Shown: positions 31,582 through 39,397, counted from the first letter of the stretch. The stretch: DNA of 51,027 nt from JBGOUJ01 sp041477005 (GCA_041477005.1 JBGOUJ010000001.1:1-51027), one strand, 5' to 3'. Notes: a model not told the origin generated them from the letters alone. A program made the numbers and translations.

Positions 31582-32553
31582 ATGCCGGCCACCCCTGTTG
31601 TTCGCGTCATGCAACAAGACCGGTTGAAGGTATTCTCGGGAAGGGCCAACCCCGAGCTGGCGCAGGAGATTTGCAAGCATCTGGGCGTGCCCCAGGCCAA
31701 GGCTTCCGTCGAGAGGTTCTCCGACGGGGAGATCTACCTCCAGATTCTGGAGAACGTGCGCGGGGCGGACGTGTTCGTCGTCCAGCCGACCTGCACCCCG
31801 GTCGACCAGAACCTGCTCGAGCTGCTGTTGATGATGGATGCCCTCAGTCGCGCTTCCGCCAAGCGGATCACCGCCGTGCTGCCCTACTACGGCTACGCCC
31901 GGCAGGACCGCAAAGACAAGCCGCGCGTCCCCATCTCGGCCAAGCTTGTGGCCAGCCTGCTAGTGACCGCCGGCGCCGACCGCATCCTGACGCTCGATCT
32001 GCACGCGGCCCAGATCCAAGGGTTTTTCGACATACCTGTCGATCACCTCTACGCCACGCCGGTCATGATCGAACACTTTCGCGAGCTCGATCTGCCCAAA
32101 CTGACCGTGGTCTCGCCCGACGCCGGCGGCGTGGAGCGCGCCCGGGCATTCGCCAAGCGCCTGAAGGCGCCATTGGCGATCATCGATAAGCGCCGCGAGG
32201 ACGCGAACGTGGCCGAGGTGATGCACATCATCGGGCGGGTGCGCGAGCGCACTTGCCTGATCGTGGACGACATCGTGGATACGGCGGGCACACTGGTCAA
32301 GGCCGGCGAGGCGCTTCTCGAGCACGGCGCCCTGGGCGTCTACTCCTGCTGCACCCACGCCGTGCTGTCCGGCCCGGCCATGGAGCGTATCACCAAGTCG
32401 GCCCTGAAGGAGATCGTGGTGAGCGACTCGATTCCGCTCGCGCCGGAAGCCCGCCAGTGCGGCCGCATCCGGCAGTTGAGCGTCGCGCGCTTGCTGGCCG
32501 GCGCCATCCAGTCGATCTACGAAGAGACGTCGATCAGCCGGATGTTCGTATGA
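31582..32553 (+). CDS. prs: Ribose-phosphate pyrophosphokinase
   Basis: I take ATG 31582 as start (323 residues); the upstream in-frame codon at 31549 would overlap the end of ispE, and MQQDRLKVFSG at 31609 is an alternative. The protein has the PRPP synthetase landmarks DRLKVFSGRANPELA, ERFSDGEI, ALSRASAKRITAVLPYYGYA, RQDRKDKPRVPISAKL, LDLHAAQIQGFFDIPVDHLY (metal/ATP site) and DDIVDTAGTL (PRPP loop). It makes PRPP from ribose-5-phosphate and ATP for nucleotide, His and Trp synthesis. The ispE-prs-rplY-pth order is a conserved bacterial neighbourhood. Confidence 0.97.
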   Translation: MPATPVVRVMQQDRLKVFSGRANPELAQEICKHLGVPQAKASVERFSDGEIYLQILENVRGADVFVVQPTCTPVDQNLLELLLMMDALSRASAKRITAVLPYYGYARQDRKDKPRVPISAKLVASLLVTAGADRILTLDLHAAQIQGFFDIPVDHLYATPVMIEHFRELDLPKLTVVSPDAGGVERARAFAKRLKAPLAIIDKRREDANVAEVMHIIGRVRERTCLIVDDIVDTAGTLVKAGEALLEHGALGVYSCCTHAVLSGPAMERITKSALKEIVVSDSIPLAPEARQCGRIRQLSVARLLAGAIQSIYEETSISRMFV

Positions 32554-32562
32554 AAAGCGAAT

Positions 32563-32622
32563 GGAACCACAGATGAACACAGATCGGTCCATCTGTGTTT
32601 ATCTGTGTTCATCTGTGGTTCC
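32563..32622. repeat. Perfect 22-bp inverted repeat between prs and rplY
   Basis: GGAACCACAGATGAACACAGAT (first 20 bases shown in two parts: GGAACCACAGATG and AACACAGAT) at 32563-32584 is the exact reverse complement of 32601-32622, with a 16-nt spacer that holds a further ATCTGTGTTT copy. In RNA it would form a stable hairpin 20 nt before the rplY start. It belongs to a repeat type that I recall giving spurious MNTDKHRW-like peptides in many genomes. Possible attenuator, mRNA stabiliser or mobile repeat. Confidence 0.85.
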
Positions 32623-32642
32623 AGTTTTTTGGGAGGTTTGTT

Positions 32643-33371
32643 TTGATTAAAGATATTACCGTCGAGGCCTCGCTGCGGGAGGCGCGGGGCAAGAATGAAG
32701 CCCGCCGCCTGCGCGCCAGGGGCCAGATCCCGGCCGTGCTGTACGGCGGCGGCGGGGAGTCGGTGCCGGTCAGTCTGAACACCAAGCAGATCACCCAGAT
32801 CCTGCGCTCCGCCGCCGGGCACAACACCATCCTCCACGTCGCGATCGCCGGCGGCCCGGGCGAAGCGGCCATGCTGGTGGATTGGCAGCTTGACCCCATA
32901 CGCGAGACCATCCTGCATACCGACCTGCAGCGCATCGACCTGACCAAGCACCTGAAGGTCAAGGTCCCGATCGCCACCCACGGCGACCCCAAGGGCGTCA
33001 AGACCCAGGGCGGTCTGCTCGAAGTGGTGACCCGCGAGGTCGAGATCGACTGCCTTCCCACCGACATCCCCGACCACATCGTGATAGACGTGAGTGAGCT
33101 GGCCCTGGGCGAAGCCATCCGCGTCAAGGACCTCGTCGCGGCGGGCCAATACCGCGTGACCAGCGATCCGGAGAAGATTCTGGCCCACGTGATCATGCTC
33201 AAGCACGAGGAGGTCAAGCCGGCTGAGGCCGCCGTCGAGGGTGAAGCCGCCGCCGCTGCTCCCGCCGAGCCGGAAGTGATCAAGAAGGGCAAGCAGCTTG
33301 AGGAAGGCGAGGCCGCCGAAGCCCCCAAGGAAGGCAAGAAGGAAGGGAAGGAGCCCAAGGGGAAGAAGTAG
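32643..33371 (+). CDS. rplY: Large ribosomal subunit protein bL25 (long Ctc/TL5 form)
   Basis: The start is TTG 32643, with GGGAGG at 32631-32636 spaced 6 nt; the upstream in-frame ATG (32595) lies inside the inverted repeat and gives an artefact peptide. The 242-residue protein has the L25 domain (EASLREARGKNEARRLRARG, then PAVLYGGG) and the beta-rich C-terminal TL5 domain (HLKVKVPIATHGDPKGVKTQGG). A Glu/Ala/Lys-rich tail from about residue 195 is typical of the long Ctc form. It binds 5S rRNA. The start codon and its position just after a hairpin suggest post-transcriptional control. Confidence 0.95.
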   Translation: MIKDITVEASLREARGKNEARRLRARGQIPAVLYGGGGESVPVSLNTKQITQILRSAAGHNTILHVAIAGGPGEAAMLVDWQLDPIRETILHTDLQRIDLTKHLKVKVPIATHGDPKGVKTQGGLLEVVTREVEIDCLPTDIPDHIVIDVSELALGEAIRVKDLVAAGQYRVTSDPEKILAHVIMLKHEEVKPAEAAVEGEAAAAAPAEPEVIKKGKQLEEGEAAEAPKEGKKEGKEPKGKK

Positions 33372-33380
33372 ATGCGTCGA

Positions 33381-33461
33381 GGAGTCAGAGGTCAGAAGTC
33401 AGGAGTCAGAAGCCGGCGCGCCGCCGGAGGCATTCTGGCTCCTGATTTCTGACTTCTGGAT
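33381..33461. repeat. Imperfect inverted repeat of GTCAGAAGTCAGGAG units between rplY and pth
   Basis: The left part has GAGTCAGAGGTCAGAAGTCAG followed by GAGTCAGAAGCCGG; the right part GGCTCCTGATTTCTGACTTCTG is its near reverse complement, around a CGCGCCGCCGG centre. It would fold as a long hairpin directly before the pth start. It is a different sequence from the prs-rplY repeat but has the same intergenic placement. Confidence 0.7.
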
Positions 33462-34057
33462 TGTTCGTGTTCCTGATCGTGGGTCTCGGCAACCCCGGTC
33501 CCGAGTACGCGAACACGCCCCACAACCTGGGGTTCCTGACCGTGGATCGGCTCGCCGAGATCTGCGGCGTGACCGTGCGGCGGCCGGAATGCCAGTCGCT
33601 GGTCGCCTTGGGAGGCCTCGAGAACCGGGAAGTGCTGCTGGCCAAGCCGCAGTCGTACATGAATCTGAGCGGCGGGCCAGTGCAGGCCCTGCTGGCGAGA
33701 TTTGAGCTGACGCCGGCGGACCTGGTGCTGATCTACGACGAGCTGAACTTGCCCTGGAAGAGCCTGCGCATTCGCCTGCGCGGCTCGGCCGGCGGCCACC
33801 ACGGCGTCGAGTCGGTAATCGCCGCACTGGCGACGAACGAGTTTACGCGGGTGAGGCTGGGCATCGGCCCGGACCATCCGCTGGAAGATGCGACCGGGTT
33901 CTTGCTGAGCCCGTTTCGCCGGTCGCAACAGAAGGACTTGGAGGAATTCGTCGGCCTCGCGGCCGACGCCGTTCGCTCCATACTTGCCGAAGGCGCCGCT
34001 AAGGCCATGACGAGATATAATCGTCGCGCCGGAGGCCAAAACATCGAGGAGAAATGA
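33461..34057 (+). CDS. pth: Peptidyl-tRNA hydrolase
   Basis: A 198-residue enzyme starting at TTG 33461 or GTG 33467, directly behind the repeat. VGLGNPGPEYANTPHNLGFL holds the conserved Asn and catalytic His, SYMNLSGGPVQALL follows, and IYDELNLPWKSLRIRLRGS contains the Asp that corresponds to D93 of E. coli Pth. The usual GGHNG is GGHHG here, so the Asn that contacts substrate in E. coli is His. It recycles peptidyl-tRNA released from stalled ribosomes. The stop overlaps the rpsF ATG (ATGA at 34054-34057). Confidence 0.95.
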   Translation: MFVFLIVGLGNPGPEYANTPHNLGFLTVDRLAEICGVTVRRPECQSLVALGGLENREVLLAKPQSYMNLSGGPVQALLARFELTPADLVLIYDELNLPWKSLRIRLRGSAGGHHGVESVIAALATNEFTRVRLGIGPDHPLEDATGFLLSPFRRSQQKDLEEFVGLAADAVRSILAEGAAKAMTRYNRRAGGQNIEEK

Positions 34058-34494
34058 GGATCTACGAGATTTTGTTCATAGTCCGGCCCGACGTTCCCGA
34101 AGAGGAGATGGACGGCATCATCGAGCCGCTGAAGGGCGTGGTCACCGCCTCCGGCGGCGCCGTCGACAAGGTCGACAAGTGGGGCAAGCGCAAGCTGGCC
34201 TACCGGGTGCGGAGGTATCGCGAGGGCTATTACATCCTGCTCCAGTTCTCGACCGAAAAGCCCGCCGATATGGTCAAAGAGCTGGAGCGCCGGCTGCGCG
34301 TCAGCGACACGGTGATCAAGTTCTTGACCGTCCGCATTGACGAAGATCTCAAGCGTCTCGAGAAGCTCAAGAAGAAGCGCGAGAAGCGGGCCGTTCGCAA
34401 GCCGCCGTCCGCCGCCGCCGAAACGCCGGTGCCGAGTCCTGCTCCCGCGCCCCCTCCAGCGCCGGCGCCGGCGGAAGCCGCACCGAAAGCGTAA
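34054..34494 (+). CDS. rpsF: Small ribosomal subunit protein bS6
   Basis: A 146-residue S6: RIYEILFIVRPDVPEEEMDG, VDKVDKWGKRKLAYRVRRYREGYYIL, then ELERRLRVSDTVIKFLTVR. The C-terminal 50 residues are a Lys-rich coiled stretch followed by a Pro/Ala-rich tail, longer than in E. coli before modification. It binds S18 in the platform of the 30S subunit. It overlaps pth by 4 nt and precedes rpsR by 22 nt. Confidence 0.97.
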   Translation: MRIYEILFIVRPDVPEEEMDGIIEPLKGVVTASGGAVDKVDKWGKRKLAYRVRRYREGYYILLQFSTEKPADMVKELERRLRVSDTVIKFLTVRIDEDLKRLEKLKKKREKRAVRKPPSAAAETPVPSPAPAPPPAPAPAEAAPKA

Positions 34495-34516
34495 GGCTCA
34501 GGAATAGGAGTCCATC

Positions 34517-34831
34517 ATGGCAGAAGAAAGAAAGCGATCTTTTGGCGGACCGCGGCCCGGCGGCGATAAGGGCGGAGGTCCCGGGGGTCCTTCCGGCCCC
34601 GGCGGCAAGAAGCAGTATTTCCGGCGCAAGAAGGTCTGTCGTTTCTGCACCGAGAAGATCGACAACATCAACTACAAGGACGTGAAATTGATCGGCAGCT
34701 TCGTCGCCGAGCGGGGCCGCATTATCCCCCGCCGCATTTCCGGCGTCTGCACGCCCCATCAACGGCAACTGGGCGAGGCCATAAAAAAGGCCCGCAACAT
34801 CGCGCTGCTCCCCTTCGCGGCGGAGATCTAG
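34517..34831 (+). CDS. rpsR: Small ribosomal subunit protein bS18
   Basis: A 104-residue S18 with an N-terminal Gly/Pro-rich extension of about 35 residues (FGGPRPGGDKGGGPGGPSG). The core is KKVCRFCTEKIDNINYKDVK, FVAERGRIIPRRISGVCTPH and QRQLGEAIKKARNIALLPF. Three Cys and a His (CRFC, CTPH) suggest the zinc-binding form. It forms a heterodimer with S6. Confidence 0.97.
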   Translation: MAEERKRSFGGPRPGGDKGGGPGGPSGPGGKKQYFRRKKVCRFCTEKIDNINYKDVKLIGSFVAERGRIIPRRISGVCTPHQRQLGEAIKKARNIALLPFAAEI

Positions 34832-34839
34832 GGAATCAG

Positions 34840-34899
34840 CCACAGAGACACAGAGGCACAGAGAAATCCGAACCGATTTTTTTCTCTGGACCTCTGTGG
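34840..34899. repeat. Imperfect inverted repeat between rpsR and rplI
   Basis: CCACAGAGACACAGAGGCAC with CAGAGAAA on the left pairs with TTTCTCTG and CTCTGTGG on the right, separated by a short AT-rich loop. The hairpin ends about 16 nt before the rplI start. It is a third repeat type in the same operon and could modulate relative expression of S18 and L9. Confidence 0.7.
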
Positions 34900-34915
34900 C
34901 CAGGAGAATGGAAGA

Positions 34916-35362
34916 ATGGAAGTCATCCTCAAAACCGAAGTTCCCCAACTTGGCGGCCGCGGCGATGTGGTCAAGGTCGCCGATGGCTACGCCCGCAATT
35001 ATCTGTTGCCCCGCAAGCTGGCCATCGCGGCCACGCAGGGCAACAAGAAAGTCATCGACGAGATGAAGGCGGCCGCCCTGCGCCGCGAGGCTACGCTGAA
35101 GAGCGACGCCGAGCAGCTTGCAGGGTTGATGAAGGACCTCACCGTCACGGTCGCCGAGAAGGCCGGCGAAAACGACCAGCTTTTCGGCTCGGTCACATCC
35201 AAGACCATCGCCGAAGAGCTCGCCAAGCAGGGCTACAACATCGACCGGCACAAGATCGAGATCGGCCAGCCCATCCGGATGCTGGGCGAGCACCAGGTGA
35301 CCTTGAACCTCCACCGGGGCGTCGCGACGCCCATCAGGGTGATCGTCACCAAGGCCGAGTAG
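34916..35362 (+). CDS. rplI: Large ribosomal subunit protein bL9
   Basis: A 148-residue L9: MEVILKTEVPQLGGRGDVVK, VADGYARNYLLPRKLAIAAT, the central helix, and FGSVTSKTIAEELAKQGYNI with EIGQPIRMLGEHQVTLNLHR in the C-terminal domain. It binds 23S rRNA near the L1 stalk. GGAGAATGGAAG precedes the ATG at 34916. The SDR gene starts 5 nt after its stop. Confidence 0.97.
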   Translation: MEVILKTEVPQLGGRGDVVKVADGYARNYLLPRKLAIAATQGNKKVIDEMKAAALRREATLKSDAEQLAGLMKDLTVTVAEKAGENDQLFGSVTSKTIAEELAKQGYNIDRHKIEIGQPIRMLGEHQVTLNLHRGVATPIRVIVTKAE

Positions 35363-35367
35363 AGCCG

Positions 35368-36111
35368 GTGGCCCTCTCGCTTCAAGACCAAACGGCCATC
35401 GTGACCGGGGCGGCCGAGGGTATCGGCCAGGCCACGGCCGCCCGGCTTGCCCGCGCCGGCGCCACCGTCGCCCTCGCCGATCGCAACGAGTCGGGCGCCG
35501 TCGCCGCGGCCCACGAGATCGGCCGCGGCGCCTTCGGGCTTGCGGTCGACACCGCCGACCGCGCCTCGGCCGAGCGTCTCATCCACGCCGTGATCGAGCG
35601 CACCGGCCGCATCGACGTGCTCGTCAACAACGCCGGCATCGGCGGCCGCGCCGCCCCCCTCTGGGAGCAGACCGACGAAGATTGGGGCCGCGTCCTGGCC
35701 GTCAACCTCACCGGCGTGTTCTATTGCTGCCGCGCCGTCATCAGCCACATGCGCGAGCGACGTTACGGCCGCATCGTCAACGTCGCCTCCGTCGCCGGCA
35801 AAGAAGGCAATCCCAACATGACCGCCTATTCGGCTTCCAAGGCCGGCGTGATCGCCTTCACCAAATCCCTGGCCAAGGAAGTGGCCACCGACGGCATTTG
35901 CGTCAACGCCGTCTCCCCCGCCGTGATCCGCACCCGCATCCTCGACCAGTTGACCCCCGCCCAGGTCGATTACATGCTCGAGCGCATACCGATGCGCCGC
36001 ACCGGCACGGTCGAGGAGGTCGCCGCCGTCATTCATTTCCTGGCCAGCCCCGACGCCTCCTTCGTCACCGCCCAGTGCTATGACGTCAGCGGCGGCCGCG
36101 CCACTTATTAG
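35368..36111 (+). CDS. Short-chain dehydrogenase/reductase
   Basis: A 247-residue classical SDR starting with GTG 35368. Cofactor motif TGAAEGIGQATAARLARAGA, VLVNNAGIGGR, catalytic Ser in NVASVAGKEGN, YSASKAGV with the catalytic Tyr-Lys pair, and VSPAVIRTRI are visible. The acidic residue after beta2 (ADRNES) favours NAD over NADP. It closes the ribosomal-protein run with a 5-nt gap, although no functional link to translation is known. Substrate unknown; 3-oxoacyl-ACP reductase-like or sugar dehydrogenase are possible. Confidence 0.93.
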   Translation: MALSLQDQTAIVTGAAEGIGQATAARLARAGATVALADRNESGAVAAAHEIGRGAFGLAVDTADRASAERLIHAVIERTGRIDVLVNNAGIGGRAAPLWEQTDEDWGRVLAVNLTGVFYCCRAVISHMRERRYGRIVNVASVAGKEGNPNMTAYSASKAGVIAFTKSLAKEVATDGICVNAVSPAVIRTRILDQLTPAQVDYMLERIPMRRTGTVEEVAAVIHFLASPDASFVTAQCYDVSGGRATY

Positions 36112-36181
36112 CTAGACGCGCTTCGAGATCCAGGCCCGCTTGCGAGCTCGTGCTACGCTGGAATTAGCAGGGGTCAGCGCC

Positions 36182-36433
36182 GTGAGGAACCGCGTCCGGA
36201 TTACGACGCCCTTTCCGTCGATTGAACAAACGGCGCGAACGCTTGGTGTATCCCAGCGCCGCGCCCGGCAATTGTCCAAGCTGGCCGAGGAAACTCTGGC
36301 CGCACTCGAAGCCCGGGCAGCCAAGTCGTCGGGAGTCTCGCTCCACGGCCTGGTGAAGGGCGTCAGCAGCCGCATGCCCGCTAAGAAGGTCCCGAAGGTC
36401 CGGGCGCCCAGGGCCGCCCGTGCTCGCCGATGA
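36182..36433 (+). CDS. Small HTH-like DNA-binding protein coupled to a TIR-like gene
   Basis: I start at GTG 36182, eight bases after AGGGG, giving 83 residues; an upstream in-frame codon at 36140 has no ribosome site. Residues 10-36 (PSIEQTARTLGVSQRRARQLSKLAEE) read as a helix-turn-helix, followed by a helical segment and a very basic tail (MPAKKVPKVRAPRAARARR). It probably binds DNA and could regulate its own operon. Its TGA overlaps the ATG of the next gene (ATGA at 36430-36433), so the two products are made together. No family name recognised. Confidence 0.7.
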   Translation: MRNRVRITTPFPSIEQTARTLGVSQRRARQLSKLAEETLAALEARAAKSSGVSLHGLVKGVSSRMPAKKVPKVRAPRAARARR

Positions 36434-37041
36434 AACGGCGGCTCTCCAGCCCGGCTATCGAACCCAACAGCGCCTTCCTCAATGTTCCCTACGACGATGG
36501 TTACGAAGACCTCTACCTGGCGTTCCTGGCCGGGCTCACCGCTTTCGGTCTCACCGCCCGGACCACCCTGGAGATCCCCGGCGGCGAGAGGCGCCTCGAT
36601 CGCATCTTCGAGCTGATCGCCGCTTGCCGCTATTCCTTCCACGACCTTTCGCGAGTCGAGCGCGACCCCGCGCCCCCGCCTACGCCGCGATTCAACATGC
36701 CTTTCGAGCTGGGCCTGGCGGTGGCCTGGCAAGGAATGAGCCGCCGCCGCGAACACACCTGGTTTGTGTTCGAATCCGTGAACCACCGCCTGCAAAAATC
36801 CTTGAGCGACCTGGACGGCACCGATCCCTACATTCACGACGGCACGGTCGACGGACTCTTCCGCGAGCTGAGCAACGCCCTGGTGAGAAGCCGCCGCCAG
36901 CCGAGCGTCCGCCGGATGTCCACCATCTATCAGGTTATCCGGAGCGACGCCCCCAAAATCAAGAGAGACGCCGGCGCCAAATCGCTCTTCGAAGCCCGCG
37001 TCTTCAAAGAGCTGGTCGTGTTAGCTCGCCTCGCAGGGTGA
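36430..37041 (+). CDS. TIR/nucleoside-deoxyribosyltransferase-like protein, candidate NAD-processing effector
   Basis: A 203-residue protein. The N-terminus has a Rossmann-like strand and helix (SAFLNVPYDDGYEDLYLAFL, residues 14-33, then AGLTAFGLTARTTLE). DRIFELIAACRYSFHDLSRV (57-76) is followed by RFNMPFELGLAVAW with Glu93 in an FELG-x-A setting. This order, including the glycosidase-type Glu in FELGxA, is like TIR-like and nucleoside 2-deoxyribosyltransferase folds, which cleave N-glycosidic bonds in NAD or nucleosides. FVFESVNHRLQKSLSDLDGT and PYIHDGTVDGLF form the rest of the domain. I recall related uncharacterised proteins but no function. Coupling to a small HTH protein and the isolated position suggest a defence or stress module. 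Alternative: an enzyme of nucleotide salvage. Confidence 0.7.
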   Translation: MKRRLSSPAIEPNSAFLNVPYDDGYEDLYLAFLAGLTAFGLTARTTLEIPGGERRLDRIFELIAACRYSFHDLSRVERDPAPPPTPRFNMPFELGLAVAWQGMSRRREHTWFVFESVNHRLQKSLSDLDGTDPYIHDGTVDGLFRELSNALVRSRRQPSVRRMSTIYQVIRSDAPKIKRDAGAKSLFEARVFKELVVLARLAG

Positions 37042-37044
37042 CAA

Positions 37045-37845
37045 TCAGGAACGGGTTGCCGAGGGCTGATGGCTGATGGCCCGCTTGGCCCGCGCCAGAT
37101 AGAAGGTTCGACACCCGGGACGGATCAGCGGATCGCCGCGAAAGAAGGGCGTCGCATCCCAGGAACGGATCCGATCGAAACCGGCCGAGCGCAAGCAGCG
37201 GCGGATTTCGGCTGGAGTCCAGCACACTTCTTCGATGCGCTCCCGAAATCGTCGCCAGCAGCGCCCCTCACGAACGAACCACTCGGCGATGGTCCAGCCC
37301 CTGTCCCGGCCGGAGTCGTAGCCGCCGTGCAGGACGAGCCCCAAGCCGGGCCGTTCCACCCACCACGTGCCCGGCCATATTTTCTGGAACGCCATCCGGT
37401 TGTTGACGTCGAACCAGAAATAGCCGCCCGGCCGCAGCGCCCGCGCCACCGCTCGCGCCACGAGGGCCAGATCGGCCTTGCGCGGGACATGATTGATGGC
37501 GTTGAACTCGCAAATCACCAGGTCGACCGGTTGCGGCAGGCGGAAGGATCGCATGTCGGCGCGAAGAACGCGAACGGGCACGCCCGCGCGAAGAGCTTTC
37601 TCGCGGGCCAGGCGGCACATGATCGGAGAAAGATCCACCGCGAAAACTTTGGCGCCTCCGCGCGCCAGATCCACCGCCGTCGTGCCCGTGCCACAGGCTA
37701 AGTCGCAAGCCGAGCCCAGCTCGGGCAGGACTTTACGGAGCAAGAGCCGGCGGGCCTCGTCAAACCAACGCCGGTGAAACGTAAAGAATAGGTCGTAATG
37801 CCGCGCCAGCAACCGGTACTGTTGGCCTGCTCGAAGTTGGGCCAT
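37045..37845 (-). CDS. Class I SAM-dependent methyltransferase
   Basis: A 266-residue methyltransferase starting at ATG 37845. YRLLARHYDLFFTF is a common N-terminus in the group, ACDLACGTGTTAVDLARGGA is motif I, FAVDLSPIMCRLAREKA motif II, VRVLRADMRSFRLP motif III, and LVICEFNAINHVP motif IV. The last 11 residues (AISHQPSATRS) are encoded by the GGCTGATGGCTGATGG repeat unit at 37063-37080, so an intergenic repeat has invaded the 3' end and extended the protein. Substrate unknown. It is convergent with the TIR-like gene, with 3 nt between them. Confidence 0.88.
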   Translation of the reverse strand: MAQLRAGQQYRLLARHYDLFFTFHRRWFDEARRLLLRKVLPELGSACDLACGTGTTAVDLARGGAKVFAVDLSPIMCRLAREKALRAGVPVRVLRADMRSFRLPQPVDLVICEFNAINHVPRKADLALVARAVARALRPGGYFWFDVNNRMAFQKIWPGTWWVERPGLGLVLHGGYDSGRDRGWTIAEWFVREGRCWRRFRERIEEVCWTPAEIRRCLRSAGFDRIRSWDATPFFRGDPLIRPGCRTFYLARAKRAISHQPSATRS

Positions 37846-37960
37846 TGTTTCTAGTCTAGCTCTGGTGAGGCTCCGCCTCAGACCGACGAGGCGTGCTTCG
37901 CTGGGGGCTCAGGTTGAGCGGGGGCTTGGCGCGCGAGGTTCGGGACTGCCCGGCGCAATA

Positions 37961-39397
37961 TCAGCCGGCCGGCGGCCGCGACTGTTCGAGCAGCCGCTGT
38001 AATTCTTGGCGCATCTGTTTGAGAGCATCCCGCGCTGCAGGCTCGTCGATGCGGTTCTTCCTCTCGTAGGGATCGGTCTTCAGGTCGTAGAGTTCATCCA
38101 TCCCGGCAAGTTCCGTGTAATGGATGTACTTCCACCGTTCGGTCCGCACCGCCTGGTAACCCATATTCGAAACTCGCGGGAAGACCCGGTCCGAGAAATA
38201 TTCGATCAGGAACGAGGTTCTCCACCCTTTCGTATCTCCCTTCAACAGCGGAACCAGAGAACGTCCTTGCATATTGCTTGGAGCCACGATTCCGGCCAAT
38301 TCGAGCAGGGTCGGGGCGAGGTCGATATTCAGCGCGAGCGGATCCAGCCGGCTGCCGGGTTTGATCAGGCGTGGGTACCGGACGAGCAACGGGATGCGCG
38401 CTGATTCTTCGTACGCCAGACGCCGTTCGAAACTCAGCCCGTGCTCGCCGAAAAAATAGCCTTCATCGCTGGTAAAGACAAAGACGGTATTGTCCAACTG
38501 TCGCTTCTCGTCCAACGCCTGGAGCATCCGGCCCACGCCTTCGTCGACCGCCGCGAGCATCCGCAGCCGGTTGCGAATGGTCTCGTCGTCGGTTCCGGTG
38601 GCCGGGCCGAGCGGCGGCAGGCCGCCGATCTTGCGCTGGAGAGCCGGCTTACCCTCCGGCGCAGCTCTGGCGTTCGGCCGGCGGACGATGGGCCGGCCCG
38701 CGTAGAGCGACCGGTGCCGTTCGGCCGGCAGGAAGACGCCGCCGGTGGGATCGGAGACGCTGCCGTCCGCGTACTGGGTCAATTCCGGATGAACCGCTTT
38801 GTGAGCGAGGTAAAGCAAGAAAGGCTTTGTCCGCTCCCGCCGGAGGAACGCTACGGCGCGATCCGTGAGAATGTCCGTCATGTATCCCGGAACTTTCGCC
38901 GTCCGCCCGTCCGCGTTGATTTCCGGGTTGAGATACGAGCCTTGCCCTTTGAAGCTCACCCAATGATCGAACCCCGGGCGAGGCGCATCGTCGACCCCCA
39001 TGTGCCACTTGCCGATGAAGGCGTTTTCGTACCCGGCGCGCTGGACGAGCTGCGGGAAGGTGTGGAGCTGATGGCTGAGGGCCGACCGGTCGGTGTTGTC
39101 GAGGATCCGGTGCGAGTGCGCGTATTGCCCGGTAAGAAAGCTGGCCCGGCTCGGCGAGCACAGCGGCGTGGTCACGAACGCGTTGCGGAAAATCACGCCT
39201 TCCTTCGCAATCCGGTCGATGTTGGGCGTGGCGGCGAACGGATGCCCCATACAGCCCAGCTCATCCCAGCGCAGATCGTCCAGGAGGACGAAGACGATGT
39301 TAGGACGGGCATCCGGGCCGGCTCCGGTTGCAACCCGCCTTCCGCTTACGAGCGGCGCCGCCAGCAGCCGGAACAACAGATCTCGTCGAGAGTGCAT
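37961..39397 (-). CDS. Sulfatase, formylglycine-dependent, Tat-like leader
   Basis: A 478-residue type I sulfatase. The leader MHSRRDLLFRLLAAPLVSG is Tat-like. NIVFVLLDDLRWDELGCMGH holds the metal-binding Asp pair, and CSPSR at residues 80-84 within TTPLCSPSRASFLTGQYAHS is the CxPxR motif whose Cys becomes formylglycine. GKWHMG and VFTSDEGYFFGEHG supply further metal and substrate ligands. It probably removes sulfate esters from polysaccharides outside the cytoplasm, using a maturase not seen in this window. Length is typical. It is divergent from the heptaheme gene. Confidence 0.95.
   Translation of the reverse strand: MHSRRDLLFRLLAAPLVSGRRVATGAGPDARPNIVFVLLDDLRWDELGCMGHPFAATPNIDRIAKEGVIFRNAFVTTPLCSPSRASFLTGQYAHSHRILDNTDRSALSHQLHTFPQLVQRAGYENAFIGKWHMGVDDAPRPGFDHWVSFKGQGSYLNPEINADGRTAKVPGYMTDILTDRAVAFLRRERTKPFLLYLAHKAVHPELTQYADGSVSDPTGGVFLPAERHRSLYAGRPIVRRPNARAAPEGKPALQRKIGGLPPLGPATGTDDETIRNRLRMLAAVDEGVGRMLQALDEKRQLDNTVFVFTSDEGYFFGEHGLSFERRLAYEESARIPLLVRYPRLIKPGSRLDPLALNIDLAPTLLELAGIVAPSNMQGRSLVPLLKGDTKGWRTSFLIEYFSDRVFPRVSNMGYQAVRTERWKYIHYTELAGMDELYDLKTDPYERKNRIDEPAARDALKQMRQELQRLLEQSRPPAG

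Noticed and set aside
32517..33206. Minus-strand frame with MNTDKHRWTD
   Set aside because: Artefact of the inverted repeat before rplY.
34842..34915. Rho-independent terminator after rpsR
   Set aside because: The hairpin is followed by coding rplI within 16 nt and lacks a clean 3' U-tract; better explained as an intergenic repeat.
34367..35314. Minus-strand frame containing a SLCLCVSVADS-type peptide
   Set aside because: The peptide comes from the CCACAGAGACACAGAG repeat; known type of artefact.
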